Assembly (NCBI RefSeq): GCF_018294505.1
Contig: NC_057810.1
Span: 205,238,113 to 205,302,112 of the forward strand
DNA length: 64,000 nt
Direction: 5' to 3'
Source of the DNA: Triticum aestivum
Lineage: Eukaryota; Streptophyta; Magnoliopsida; Poales; Poaceae
A model generated the notes under the pieces. That model saw only the letters and a program-made list of their open reading frames with translations, did no database searches and was not told where the DNA came from. A program made the position numbers and the translations under genes. Positions 49,083 through 61,128 of this stretch are shown here, piece after piece. Each line of letters begins with the position of its first letter. Position 1 is the first letter of the stretch.

Positions 49083-49259
49083 TATTATTCGAAATTTCTG
49101 CGGTTTCATGTTATTTAGAATGAGTTTGTTAACAAGACTTGATCAACCTTGCTAGTGGATTCCTTTTGACGAGCATGAGATGGATGAAGTTAGAAGGCAC
49201 AACCTTCTATACCATCTTTCTACTTTATGTTAATTAGATTAAATAAAGTAAAAATAGTA

Positions 49260-49545
49260 TTTTCTGTCTGTTTTCTGAATTATCCATGCAATAAAAAATA
49301 CCCCGAAAATAAAAGTTCTCTGAATGCCCTGCAAATTTAGTATGATTTTTCTGGAATATTTGAGAATATCTGGCACTAAGAACATAGCAGGGGAGCTGGC
49401 ACCTGGCCACGAGGGTCAGGGGCGTGCCCTACACCCCTGGGCGGGCCCCCTGCCTCGTGGGCCCATGGTGTCCCCCTTCCACTTATTCCTGCACCCACAC
49501 ACTTCATCTTCCTTCCAAAAAAGTCACCATCTAGCTCAACCACGA
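49260..49545 (+). promoter_or_regulatory. Internal LTR-like U3 module, element C
   Basis: AATAAAAGTTCTCTGAATG (49308-49326), an AT-rich spacer, then a GC-rich inverted repeat with arms CCACGAG (49407-49413) and CTCGTGG (49454-49460). The motif differs by one base from that in the element's own LTR. It lies upstream of the Athila ORF1-like gene. Confidence 0.57.
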
Positions 49546-49863
49546 GTTCTAGCTTATTTTGCTGCCATTTTCGATCTCCTTGCTCAAAGCTCCATTCACA
49601 AAACTGCTTTGGGGGATTGTTCTTTGGTATGTGACTCCTCCAATGGTCCAATTAGTTTTTGCTCTAGTGCTTTATTCATTGCAAATTTGTGCTGCCTAGG
49701 TGACCCTGTTCTTGAGCTTGCATGTCAAATATTTATGGTCCCAAGTAGTTCTAATGCATGATATAGTCTCTAGGCACTTGTGGGAGTAGTTGTTATCAAT
49801 TTTGTTGAGTTTGGTTCACTTTTATTTTGAGTTACTAAAAATTTCTGAAATTTTCTGAAAAAG

Positions 49864-50796
49864 ATGAAGAGATTCTTTTTCAGGGGCTCTTCTAGTCAAG
49901 GCTCGAAGAATAAACAAAGTAAGGAGAATGGAAAGCCCAAGTATAATCCCCCTCGCGTCGCGGAAGTGCGGCCGTGTGAATGGTCTTGTGATGATTTCTT
50001 TAGAGCAGGCGGGATTCATGATGATTTTTATTCGTTGGCTGATAATGCGGGCCTCACCGACTTCCTCCACGACCAGATCAAATAGTATTTCTTACTCACC
50101 AATACTTTCGTGCAAAATTTCTACTTTTATCCTAAGAAATCACCTCCTTAAGTAGAGTTTCATTTATATGATATGGCTAGGGAGATGTCACTATATGAAT
50201 TTTGTGCGTTCTGCAAGATACCCTTCTGGGGCAACTTAGAGGAACCACATCGTAAAGATGTGGATGGATTTATTGACCCTATTACTGTAGGGGAAACGAG
50301 GAAGGTTTCCGATGCAAGAATTACTAGCATACACTTTCTTGTTCTACGTTACTTTGCAATATTTGCTAGTAGATGCTTAATTGGTCGCGGAAACTGGGGA
50401 AACCTTAGTGTCCCGGATATTATTATTTTGTTCCATGCTTTATTTCGTGATAACTCTGTTAGTATGGGCGCTATTATTGCTAAACGATTAAGTCTGAATC
50501 GTACAAAGAGCCCCATCTTTGGGGGTATCTATGATTCACGCCTTGCTAAACACTTCAAGATACCTATTAGGCATTATGAGAAAGAGGAAAAGCTGCTGCC
50601 CCCTACTTTTCTAGATTATAAGAGCATGGTAGCACATGAGTTTATTGTTAAAAATGCTGAGAAGTCGCTTGAATATAATTTGAGATTTCATAAGAAACAC
50701 AGTGAGACTATTATCCTGCCTGTACCCTCTTTGTTTGACTTAACTGTAGGCACTTACCTCGTCTTGCCGGAGGCCGTTTATGCATACCGGGGCTAG
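49864..50796 (+). pseudogene. Athila ORF1-like protein, element C
   Basis: The ATG at 49864 gives MKRFFFRGSSSQGSKNKQSK, then EWSCDDFFRAGGIHDDFYSL, and stops at about 50083. After a short stretch with another stop near 50150, the frame is open through MSLYEFCAFCKIPFWGNLEE, ITSIHFLVLRYFAIFASRCL, MGAIIAKRLSLNRT and FGGIYDSRLAKHFKIP to 50796. It retains the central part that is deleted in B. It differs from the element A protein throughout, so A and C are distinct subfamilies. Function is unknown. A conserved GTATGTG donor-like site lies upstream at 49627. Confidence 0.7.
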
Positions 50797-50951
50797 ACAT
50801 CAGCCCCAGAGCCTGAGCTGGAACCACCACTTGATCCTTATCGTCCATCCTTTTATCAGTGGGATCTGGAGGAGATCGCCAGCCAGTGGTATCCGGATGA
50901 CACTCCTCAGTACACCGGAGAGAGTAGCCGCGATCCATGGGCATAGACCAA

Positions 50952-50981
50952 CTTAGGCCAAAAGCCTAAGCTTGGGGGAGT
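50952..50981 (+). other. Internal polypurine tract with stem-loop (element C)
   Basis: The stem CTTAGGC/GCCTAAG (50952-50958, 50964-50970), loop CAAAA, then AAGCTTGGGGGAGT (50968-50981). Same arrangement as in elements A and B. Confidence 0.65.
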
Positions 50982-52948
50982 CTGTATTTCTCACCGACAT
51001 TACATTCATGTTCGCACACTCATTCTAGTCGTCGGTGCTCATAATTTTTCATTGTACTATCCATGCTAGTTTATTTTATTTTTTCTGCTTTCTTCTTGTG
51101 TGTTTAATAAACCTTAAGAAAAACCAAAAAAATAGGTAGTTTATTTTCCATGCTTGTAGTAATAATTAAAAGAAAACCCAAAAAGATTTTTTGTTCTTAT
51201 TTTGCTTGTTGGGAGCTTTCCCGTGTAAATAGGTTTATTTCTTTTCTTTTCTTTGGGGGTCGAGAGGAGAAGACCATAATGAAAATGTTTAGTGGCTCTC
51301 ATATGCATGATTGTTGATTTAACCAAGAGCCAATATTACCTTGTCTTCTCCCTTGAATTGAATGCTTGCAGATTCTAGCTTAGTCCAATGCACATGCACA
51401 ATTATTATTATCCACACCGTTCGGTCGTGCAAGTGAAAGGCAATAATGATGATATATGATGGACTGATTGAAACGAGAGAAGCTGGTATGAACTCGACCT
51501 CTCTTGTTTTTGTAAATATGATTAGTTCATCGTTCCTGATTCATCCTATTATGAATAAACATGTTTGCAATGACAATTAGAGATTATAGTTGCTTATGCC
51601 ATGCTTAATTAGCTAGGAGCTTATAATGGTTTACCTTGCGTGCCAACATGCTATTAAAATGGTTGTGATGTGGTATGATAGGGTGGTATCCTCCTTTGAA
51701 TGATTCGAGTGACTTGACTTGGCACATGTTCACGCATGTAGTTGAAACAAAATGAACATAGCCTTCACGATATTTATGTTCATGGTGGATTATATCCTAC
51801 TCATGCTTGCACTCAGTGTTGATTAACTTTCATGCATGTTCATGACTGTCGTCGCTCTCTAGTTGGTCGCTTCCCAGTCTCTTTCTAGCCTTCACCTGTA
51901 CTAAGCGGGAATACTGCTTCTGCATCCAAACTCCATAAACCCCAAAGTTATTCCATATGAGTCCACCATACCTTCCTATATGCGGTATCTACCTGCCGTT
52001 CCAAGTAAATTTGTATGTGCCAAACTCCAAACCTTCAAATAAAATTCTATTTTGTATGCTTGAACAACTCATGTATCAACTAGGGCTGTCTGTATCTTCC
52101 ATGTTAGGCGGGTTATTCTCAAGAGGAGTGGACTCCGCTCCTCACTCACAAGAAAATGGCTGGTCACCGGGATGCCCAGTCCCATGCTTAAATCAAATCA
52201 AAATAATTGCAGACAAAACTCCCCTAGGATTGTTGTTAGTTGGAGGCACCCGTTGTTTCGGGCAAGCCATGGATTGATGCTTGTTGGTGGTGGGGGAGTA
52301 TAAACTTTACCATTATGTTTGGGAACCGCCTATAATGTGTGTAGCATGGAAGATATCGAGATCTCTCAGTTGTTATGTTGACAGTGAAAGTATACCGCTC
52401 AAAATGTTATTTATCTCTATTTCAAAATCGAGCTCTAGCACCTCTACAAATCCCTGCTTCCTTCTGTGAAGGGCATATCTATTTACTTTTATGTTGAGTC
52501 ATCACCCTCTTATTAAAAAGCACCCGCTGGAGAGCACAACTGTCATTTGCATGCATTACTATTAATTTAATTGGGTATGACTGGATCTCTTTTACCATGA
52601 ATTACAATGTTTAGTCAGTTCTTGATCTTTAAAGGTGCTCTGCATTTATGTTTTGCGGTCTCAGAAAGGGCTAGCAAGATAACATCTTGTTATATCATAT
52701 TATGATTGTTTTGAGAAAGTGTTGTCATCCGAGATTTATTATTATTGCTCGCTAGTGGATTATGCCATTGATATGAGTAAACATGAGACCTAAGTGTTAT
52801 TTTGAATATGGTTAGTTCATAATCTTTGCTGACAACTTGAATGCTGGCTTTACATATTTGCAACAACAAGAGCAAACAGAGTTTGTAAAAGTTTTTCTTT
52901 ATCACTTTCAGTTTGTCAACTGAATTGCTTGAGGACAAGCAAAGGTTT
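50982..52948 (+). other. Element C 3' non-coding internal region
   Basis: About 2 kb homologous to 36617-38548 in B and 2283-4287 in A. No gene seen. Confidence 0.7.
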
Positions 52949-52969
52949 AAGCTTGGGGGAGTTGATACG
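52949..52969 (+). other. 3' polypurine tract and 7-bp LTR stub of element C
   Basis: AAGCTTGGGGGAGT (52949-52962) is followed by TGATACG, the first seven bases of the LTR, before element D starts with TGTCAGG. Confidence 0.8.
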
Positions 52970-55900
52970 TGTCAGGACCCCGACTCAATGCCACATCGAT
53001 CTAGCATGTAACACCTCATATCACTTTGCGGCCTCACGCACGGTATTCCCACGGGTGTCGCCTTACCTTTGCCCGGGACCGTTTGCGCCTTTTGGCACAC
53101 GTATATGACAGTGTCGCTAGCATCCATATGATAAGGAGCCCGGGCTGACATGGCTAGTCGTAAACCCAAAGTGGCACAGACTTACAGGGACAGGCATCCA
53201 TGACCCAGCATCGAACGTGTCGGTCATCAGCGAGTGAATCCAGGCTGTAGCACTGGGCTAGCAGGACTCCGGTGAACCGGGCTGTAGCGGGCTAACAGGA
53301 CTCCGGCATTCATCGCGTGACATTTCCCCGAAGGGACAGACACAGGAACGAAGAAGGACACATGCCGGCCAGCCTAAGTGTTCCGGAGCAGTAGCAAGCT
53401 ACCATGGCTCAGTGAAACACTAGGAGACATTTCCCGGTAAGAGAGGCTACTAAGGATAAACAACTAGATAGTCAGATCCCACACATACCAAGCATTTCAA
53501 TCATACACACAATATGCTCGATATGTGCAAATACAACAAGGCATCACACACGACTCTATAATTCAAGTATTTATTCAATAGGCTCCGAGGAGCGAGATAT
53601 CACAAACATGGGTCTTATGACCCGACAATCAGAGCATACAAGTCAAAGCACAAGCGGAAGCTATCATGTCTGGGTACAGACATCTATAAATGAAAAAGGC
53701 TGAGAAGCCTGACTATCTATCAGATCCTGCCGAGGCACAAGATCGTAGCTGAGGTAACAAGCTAAACGTCGAAGTCCACGCGAAACTACTAGTGAGACTG
53801 AAGTCTCTCTGCAAAAACATAAAATAGGCAAACGTGAGTACAAATGTACCCAGCAAGACTTACATCAGAACTAACTACATATGCATCATTACCAACAAAG
53901 GGATGGTGGGGTTTAATTGCAGCAAGCCAGCTTTGACTCGGTGGCTATCCTGAACTACGACTGCAAGTAACTCTTTTGAGGTGGCGCACACGAGTCCACA
54001 TATTCACCATATCAATACACCACTATGGATCCGCTCCCGTCTCCCTACGAGAACGCCATCCATAGCACTCATGCTTATCTTGCGTATTTTAGAGTATCCA
54101 CTTTCACTTGTCTATGAACTGATATAAGCAACCCAGAAGTCCTTTACCGCGGACACGGCTATTCGAATAGATGATATTAACCCTGCAGGGGTGTACTTCT
54201 TCATACATGTTTCCACCACTTAGCGTCTGCACACGACATGTGCTCGGCAGACTTCAAGCGAAAGCCGACGTGGGTGTAGACCACGACCTACCTAAACACT
54301 CAAGTCTCTAGTCCAGGTTTATCGCCTATTCGGGTTCCATCCATGAGGAGATCCGGCCGGAGTTTCGCTCACAGCCCCAAACGATGTGAACAGGGTTCCC
54401 GAGACACCAAACGGGCATCCGGTACACCGTGCCACGTACCTACCGCATCACAGCCCACCCCTACGGTCAGCGCTGTCCACGGCCTCCAGTAAGCTACAAA
54501 CACCAGAAACTACTTGCAACTCCTGGACAGAGGACAAGGGTGAATAAGAAGTCGAGCGGGGTCATATTTCAGGGCCCAATGTATGGTAGTAGCTGAATCA
54601 TGGATCACAAACACAGAACTCAGTTCCTGAGGACGGCTGCAATGAGACAACCCACCATGTACTCCTACATGGCCTCTCACCGCTACCTTTACCAAATCGT
54701 GTTCACACACTTAGCTCACACACAGTAGGACATGTTCACACACCTCTGATTCATCCCCGATGAATCAGACCTGACTCAACTCTAAGCAGTAGCAGGCATG
54801 ACAAACAAACATGAATGAGTAGGCACAACAGGGCTCAAACAACTCCTACTCATGCTAGTGGGTTTCATCTATTTACTGTGGCAATGACAGGTCATGCAAA
54901 GGATAAAGGGGTTCAGCTACCGCAGCAAGTAACAGTTGAATCGTTGTTGTCCTAATGCATTAAAAGAGAGCAGGAGCGAGAGAGTAGGATTGTATCGGAA
55001 TGAACAAGGGGGTTTTGCTTGCCTGGCACTTCTGAAGATAGCATTGAGTCTTCATCAGTGTCAACGATCACATCATCGGTATCACGTCTATCGAGAGGGG
55101 ACAAATACCGGCAACACAGAAGGGAACACAATCAATGCAATGCACAATATGATGCATGATCATGACATGGCAAAATGAATGTGTTTTGGGCTAATGCAAC
55201 TAGCAACAGATTAAATGAAGTTGGTTTGAATACAAGATTCAAATTCAAACTCCATATGTGATTATTCAAATGCCATTTAATTGATTTGTGCTAAACAGCA
55301 GCTATAAGTTGTTCTAACATGCATGAAAGTGGTACAGATGGATTCCTTGAATTTTTCTGATAATTTTTCATATATAATTTATTTCATTTGGAGTTACGGT
55401 TGAATTTCTATGATTTTTAGAAGTTTAGGACATTTTCTGAAAATAATAAATCATTTAAGAATTATTTAAATTCCAGAAAACATTTACTGCGTCAGCAGTG
55501 CGTCACCGTGACGTCAGCAGGTCAACAGACGCTGCTGCTGGTCAAACCTGACGTGTGGGGGCCACACGTCAGTGACACAGGGTTGTTTAACTCACTGACA
55601 GGTGGGACCGGTCAACGGCCACGTCAGCTAGGTCAACTCCGACGCGTGGGGCCACTGTGGTTAACTTAAACTAAACAGGGGTTAAACCGTGGTTAGTTAA
55701 GGGCGTGGGGCCCATATGTCATCGACACGCGACACTGACTAAACGCGATTAGCACCTAAACTAATGGTGCCACGTCAGCCACCGGAGACCAGCCGGCGGC
55801 GACCACAGGACACGGCGGGGGCACGCCGGACTTACGCTAGAGGCGTCAGCTTGGCGCGCTGAGGGCACCAGGGGATGGCCCTTGCTCTCGCGCATCCAGA

Positions 55901-57143
55901 GGACCAAGTGGGAGGTCGTGGGGTCGCCGGAACTCATGCCGGCGACGAGCTTTGGCGGCGATGGTGTTCGGTGGTGCTCGGGCGCGTCGCTACGGTGCAT
56001 CAGTGAGCAAATGGAGAGGCTGGGCAGCACCTGCTAGACATGGGGAGCACTAAGAGCAGCACAGTGAGGCCAGGGGAGCACGGAGGCTATGCGTGCAGCA
56101 GCAATGGCGGACGGTGGCTTCGGTGCTCGTGGGGAACGGCGCTACGGCACGGAGGAGAGCATGCTGAGTTAGGGGAGAAGGTCAGTGGCTCACGGCGATG
56201 ACGAGGGGACGCTCGGCGAGGTCGGGGACGGTCCGGAGCCGACGAATTTGACGAAGATGGCCGGCGGTCCCGAGGTTGAAGAAGACATCGAGGGCGGTGT
56301 TGCGGCACGTCCGGGGCCTTGTGGCTCGGTGGGGAGAAAGAGGGGGTCGAGGCGGAGCCTTTGAGCGCATCGGCGAGGCTAGGGGGTGGCGGTGGCCGCG
56401 AGGGAGCTCGTCGGTGGCGGCGGCTCCGTTCGGGCGAGTGAGAGAGAAGTCCAGGGGAGAGGATGAGGACGCGGGAGAGTGAGGGAGAGAGGCAGGGAGG
56501 TGCGTGGCGTCTCCGGGGCGTCGAGGAGGAAGCAGGAGGTGGCCAGGGGGAAGCAGGAGGTGGCCGAGGCCTCTCGGGCGCGCGCCACGCCTCGCCTCTG
56601 CCTACTGGCAGAGGAAGACGACAGGGGGGGGGGGAAGTGGAGATGGGCTGGGCCGTGCTGGGCCAGGTAAGTGGGCGCCAGGTAACTTCCTTCTCTCTCT
56701 CTCTTTTATTTCTTTTCTATTTCTGTTATTTTGTTTTTGATTTGATTTAAAATACCAAATCATTTAATAAAATCCTGGAAACAATTATGGGTGCTTTCTG
56801 AATTATTTCAGTGACCCTTAACAATTTCCAACATTTATTTGAACATTTAAATTATTTATAGTATTTAAATGCCCAAAGTCAAATACAATATGATTTAATT
56901 CAAAAATCCAAAAATGACCTAAGAATATATTCATCATTTTTGGCAGAGGTTTCCACCTTAACCAGAAATCATGAACTTTTCTTAGGAACCTTTTGGGTTT
57001 ATTGAAAAGATTTTAATTCACCCTAGTTGAGTTGATTTAATGCTAGGGTTTGAACATCCCCATTTCAATTTTAGGCAAAATTTAAACATGATGCAACACA
57101 TGACTAGCTAGCTCAGAGCAAACCAGAAGCTAGGGATGTGACA
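52970..57143 (-). repeat. Element D 3' LTR, 4.2 kb
   Basis: 4174 bp bounded by TGTCA and TGACA. It has a GC-rich core (about 55750-56660, including 11 G at 56624-56634) and several small frames, none credible as genes. In element sense the U3 part is on the right. Confidence 0.85.
55370..55780 (-). promoter_or_regulatory. Candidate U3 promoter of element D
   Basis: A TATA-like ATATATA at 55370-55377 lies, in element sense, downstream of a cluster at 55500-55780. The cluster holds a TGACGTCA palindrome (55509-55516), several TGACG/CGTCA sites and four GGTCAA sites, whose complement TTGACC is a W-box core. The right LTR has the same cluster (TGACGTCA near 63668). Motif evidence only. Confidence 0.4.
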
Positions 57144-60100
57144 ACTCACCCCCACTAAACAAGAATCTCGTCTCGAGATTCAAGTGTAGGGTAAGGTGAA
57201 GGGGTAACGCAGACTAGTATAATCTTCACGATCGAGGGTGCACTTCAATTGAACGTTGATTCATTCACCATCTTTGACTCGAAGTCTTGCTCTGAGAACT
57301 CCAACTAACATGACAACGAGAGGAAAGGAAAGACCCGAAAATAATGGTTCTTCTCGAAGGTCGAACAACTCAGGATTAACTCACGGAATGAGACATAGCA
57401 ACATTTCTCGAGCTGAGAGGCGAAGCACATATCCATAGGAATGGAGTGAAGCAGATGACGAAGGTTCACTAGGTAGACCACAATTCCACACCTAAGAGGG
57501 TGGTGAACGGTTGTCAACGTAGCGAGGAGTTGAGTTTCCATAATACCATAATGATGCGCCTTAGGGAAGGTGACTCATAGAAATATCCCCTTAAGTGGCA
57601 AAAAGAATTACCTTTGATTCAGAGATCATTGAAACTCTTTAAACCAGCCTAAGACAATTCTCGAGCGATCATTTGGAGGGGGTCGGTAGAATGGCATACT
57701 CGGACTTGGATGCTGTGGACTACCTTGTTGAAGACAACGCAATGTATGATTTTTGCTTATCACCGGAAATGGAAGAGACCCATGGTAGAATGGCACATTG
57801 GCGGTGCAAACTGGGAACAAAATGCAAATGCTGGGAATGATTCTGGTAACTGGGGAAGAACCCAACAATAGAGAGTGAATTCACTATTTGAAAAGGTCAT
57901 AGCATTGCCGAGGAAACTGAGAGGAATCCCAGTTAGTGCCGATGATATCACGTAGCGCTTGTGCATGCTCTCAAGAACTTGAGCATTTCCACAATCATCA
58001 AGGTTTTACCAATATCCGTGTCAAGGATCCTGGCAACACAACTTGCTACCATGATGAATGATGATGGATGATGCAGATGCAAAGGAAGATAACACTTTCT
58101 TAGATTTCACCCTTGGCGGGGCCAAGGAAAAAATCTGGATGATCGACCGAGAGACATTTAGCACTCCGCTTCTAATGTTCTCCTTGATGTGCTAGTGTAA
58201 CCCATTCATAGATATGGTTTGATATCTAGAACATCAAGTAAAAAGGTCGGACTTCGGGATCTCAAAATCCATAGGGGCAACTAGGGAGTAAATCCTACGA
58301 AATCCCTATGGGGAGGTGGCCAACTTCCTCAAACAAGATATTATAATAACAGGTCTTCCGGCTAGGTGTGTTGGCCACGACATCCACTTTACCGGTTATT
58401 GAGGGACCAATATTATAGTTCTTGGGAAATGTTCCAAACCATCATATCTGCCTGAGATTCAGATCTGGTTGGTGTCAGGATATTCCAGACTCATCGAGTC
58501 TAGGAAGAAAAATGAAAGTTTGCAACACAAATCGACGAGATGACATTGCGAGATTCTCGAGGAATGAACTACGATAGTAAGCTCCAAAACATGAGCTGGT
58601 TCTGCTACAACATGTGAACATGATGTCCTAGACAAGCATGACTACGTGGTAGTCTTACAATAAAACACTACCGAGTTCAGGTGGAGAACCATCGTCGAGG
58701 ATATCGAAGTCTTTATGCAAGTCCATGGATTAGATCCCAAGCATAGATTTCTTTTCCTTGAACAAGTCAATCAGTGGCTTGGTGTGCTAGGGATACATAT
58801 GGAATGAAGATGATCAGTCTATCAGACCATAGAATACTTCGCACATGCATGACTGACTTGGGATGATTCCAGAGGAGCAGAAACAAACTTTCTCGAATTC
58901 ATGGCGGCAACTTACATCAAATGCACGTGAATTAGAGGAAGTCACTGCTTTCATCCAAGCGTAGGCTTCATGAACGGAACACGAAGGCATTGCTTACAAA
59001 GTTTCCAACACTAGCTTAATGTTCAACAAAATCATGGAGGAGATAAGGATGTTGTCAATGGGCTCAACAACAATTCATCTAGGTTCCCTTTTAAAAGGAA
59101 TTCCATAGTTAAGTGAACACGGTGATAGCATTGGTCAGACCCATAAGATATAATGGCGTATGCTCGAGGAGTCAACCACGAGTAAGACAACATTACAAAC
59201 ATCGTTGGTTCTGATTTGATTTGACGATAGCCCACACTCAAATCAAAGGATTGATAAGACAATAGGTCCAGCAACTGATCACAGGGACCAATCGATGAAG
59301 ATATCATCTTTCTTCAACACACACTACACAAGAATAACCCTTTGGAACGAACTAAGTCAGGCAAGCTTTTATCTCCCAACTCTCCAAGTTGTTGTTTAGC
59401 TTGACCAACTAGCTCAGGGGTATCCCACACAGATTCTTGGAGAAGGGGTGGTTTACAGGAATAAACCAACTTGATCACGAACTCAACATAGCGGTCAGGT
59501 GACAACCTGGTAATATTTCCGAGAAGATATACGGAAAATCACGAACCACCGATATGTTACTAAGCTCGAGAACAATCTTGCTTTTCAGGGCAAGATGATA
59601 TGATCAAATGAGCGAGGACTTGACAAAATCCTAACTCATTAATCAAAGAGTGCATCAGGAAATAAGGACTAGGTAGCACAATCTATCTTAGAATGGTGAT
59701 TTAATAACCAACACGCTAAGAATGAAATTTTTTGTCCTTTAACTACCAAGCAATAGCATTGCTAGGAGTATTGATTTCACACATCACGACTCACTTGTCG
59801 ACATTCCGGTTATAACAACACGGAACCGAGGAATGAGTAATGATGGCGAGAAGTATCACTGCATCAAGAGTTCATAGGATGGTGTGCAATTCCCATGATA
59901 TTCCAGATATAAAAATGGTAATACTTCAAGGTAAAACAGACCAGAAGCTGGATTGGTATTTTGATCTGCGGAATACAACTGCTTTGACCCAATCCTGGAT
60001 ATGGATGAGGTACTGGAGTTTGTTTCTCCAAGTCATTCCGAATAGAATGGCTTGACGGACCACAAGAGTAATAGGCATCGATAAACGAATGCACGCATAC

Positions 60101-61128
60101 TCTTGACTATCAATTGATAGACGAGGGTCAGAAAACAACTAAAGAGGGACAACTCAAAAGAACATATGATTTTCTGAGTTGTGAATGCATAGATTAGCAT
60201 GTCGAACCAAGTTCAACATGTTTCTTCCGGATAACCCATGCAGAGAAGTAGGACTGGCAGAGTCATGATTTATGAATGGAGAACTCCTCAAGAGTACTCT
60301 GATTGTGATCTTTTGGTTCAAATAACTTCTGCCTGAATGGTTCATGGTATTGGGAAGAAGGATGTACCATGAGCCTCGAGGACTATCGCAAAGGTTACTA
60401 ATATCCTAAAGGAACTAGCAACACTATCAACATGATGTAAGTAGGGTGAATCTCGGGTTCAAAACCCAGGAATAGAATACCTACTAACTATGTGGAATCA
60501 CGGGATGCTTTCGAGAATAAAGGCCAGAATCATCACACTGGGAACACAAATCATGGCTAGACCACTAGATGATCCCCTGAGACACCTAGGGTCATAATAA
60601 TAGCTCCAACATATATGTCAAGGCAATAGAGTACCTCAACTCACTGATTTGTGTGATTTATCTGACCAAAGGCACATCGGAAACAGGAGGAAGGGATTTG
60701 CAAATGCATCAGACTCTTTGGAAACCTGGGATGACTCGGACAGCATAACGGCTGTAAATGCTCAAAATGATTTGAGACACCCAACAAAATGGTGGCATAA
60801 CCACTCAGAAGCACAATAATAAGGTTTGGAGATCAACAATTAACATACAGAAGTCGTAGGAACTGAACTCAAGCTTAAATCCAACAATCTTATAAGTTTA
60901 CGGATTAGTAACACGTGATCCTGATAGAAAGAAGAGAAAGCCTAGTTCCTTAACCCTGTAGAAAAGATAAGATGACTCAGATCAGAAGGGCATGAGGTAT
61001 AAGGAGTAAAAAGAGCCTTACATTCCATCCCACAATCAATTCCTTTATATAACTAAAGAATTTCTAGACTCAACTTCGACCAGTTTGGCTTGGTAATCCT
61101 ACAGGCAGTCAAGCTCTGATACCAACGC
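57144..61128 (-). pseudogene. Element D internal region with traces of reverse transcriptase
   Basis: Four kilobases with stops in every frame. On the minus strand around 59307-59032, LLDLLSYQSFDLSVGYRQIK faintly resembles the SKIDLRSGYHQI block of Gypsy reverse transcriptases. No gag zinc knuckle, protease or integrase motif could be found. This is likely a non-autonomous element whose coding region has eroded. Confidence 0.45.
61111..61124 (-). other. Initiator-Met tRNA primer binding site, element D
   Basis: The minus strand reads TGGTATCAGAGCTT, four bases inside the 5' LTR. This is the standard complement to the 3' end of plant initiator tRNA-Met. Confidence 0.85.

Larger units (their letters stand above)
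44851..52969 (+). mobile_element. Element C: Athila-like Gypsy retrotransposon, 3' LTR interrupted by element D
   Basis: The 5' LTR is at 44851-46236, its first bases changed to TAATACG. Internal order matches A and B: a decayed tRNA-Asp primer site, gag-protease, the LTR-like module, an Athila ORF1-like gene, a stem-loop with purine tract, a 3' non-coding region and the 3' polypurine tract (52949-52962). Only TGATACG (52963-52969) of the 3' LTR is present before element D begins. The rest should lie beyond the window. No pol is present. Confidence 0.88.

Noticed and set aside
52972..53169. 65-codon minus ORF repeated at 61131-61328
   Set aside because: Same explanation: LTR sequence at the end of element D.
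54936..55178. 80-codon ORF also found at 63095-63337
   Set aside because: Duplicated only because it lies in the two LTRs of element D. There is no domain or start context.
56087..56750. Several GC-rich ORFs on both strands
   Set aside because: Composition-driven open frames in the GC-rich LTR core, with low-complexity arginine/glycine/proline content.
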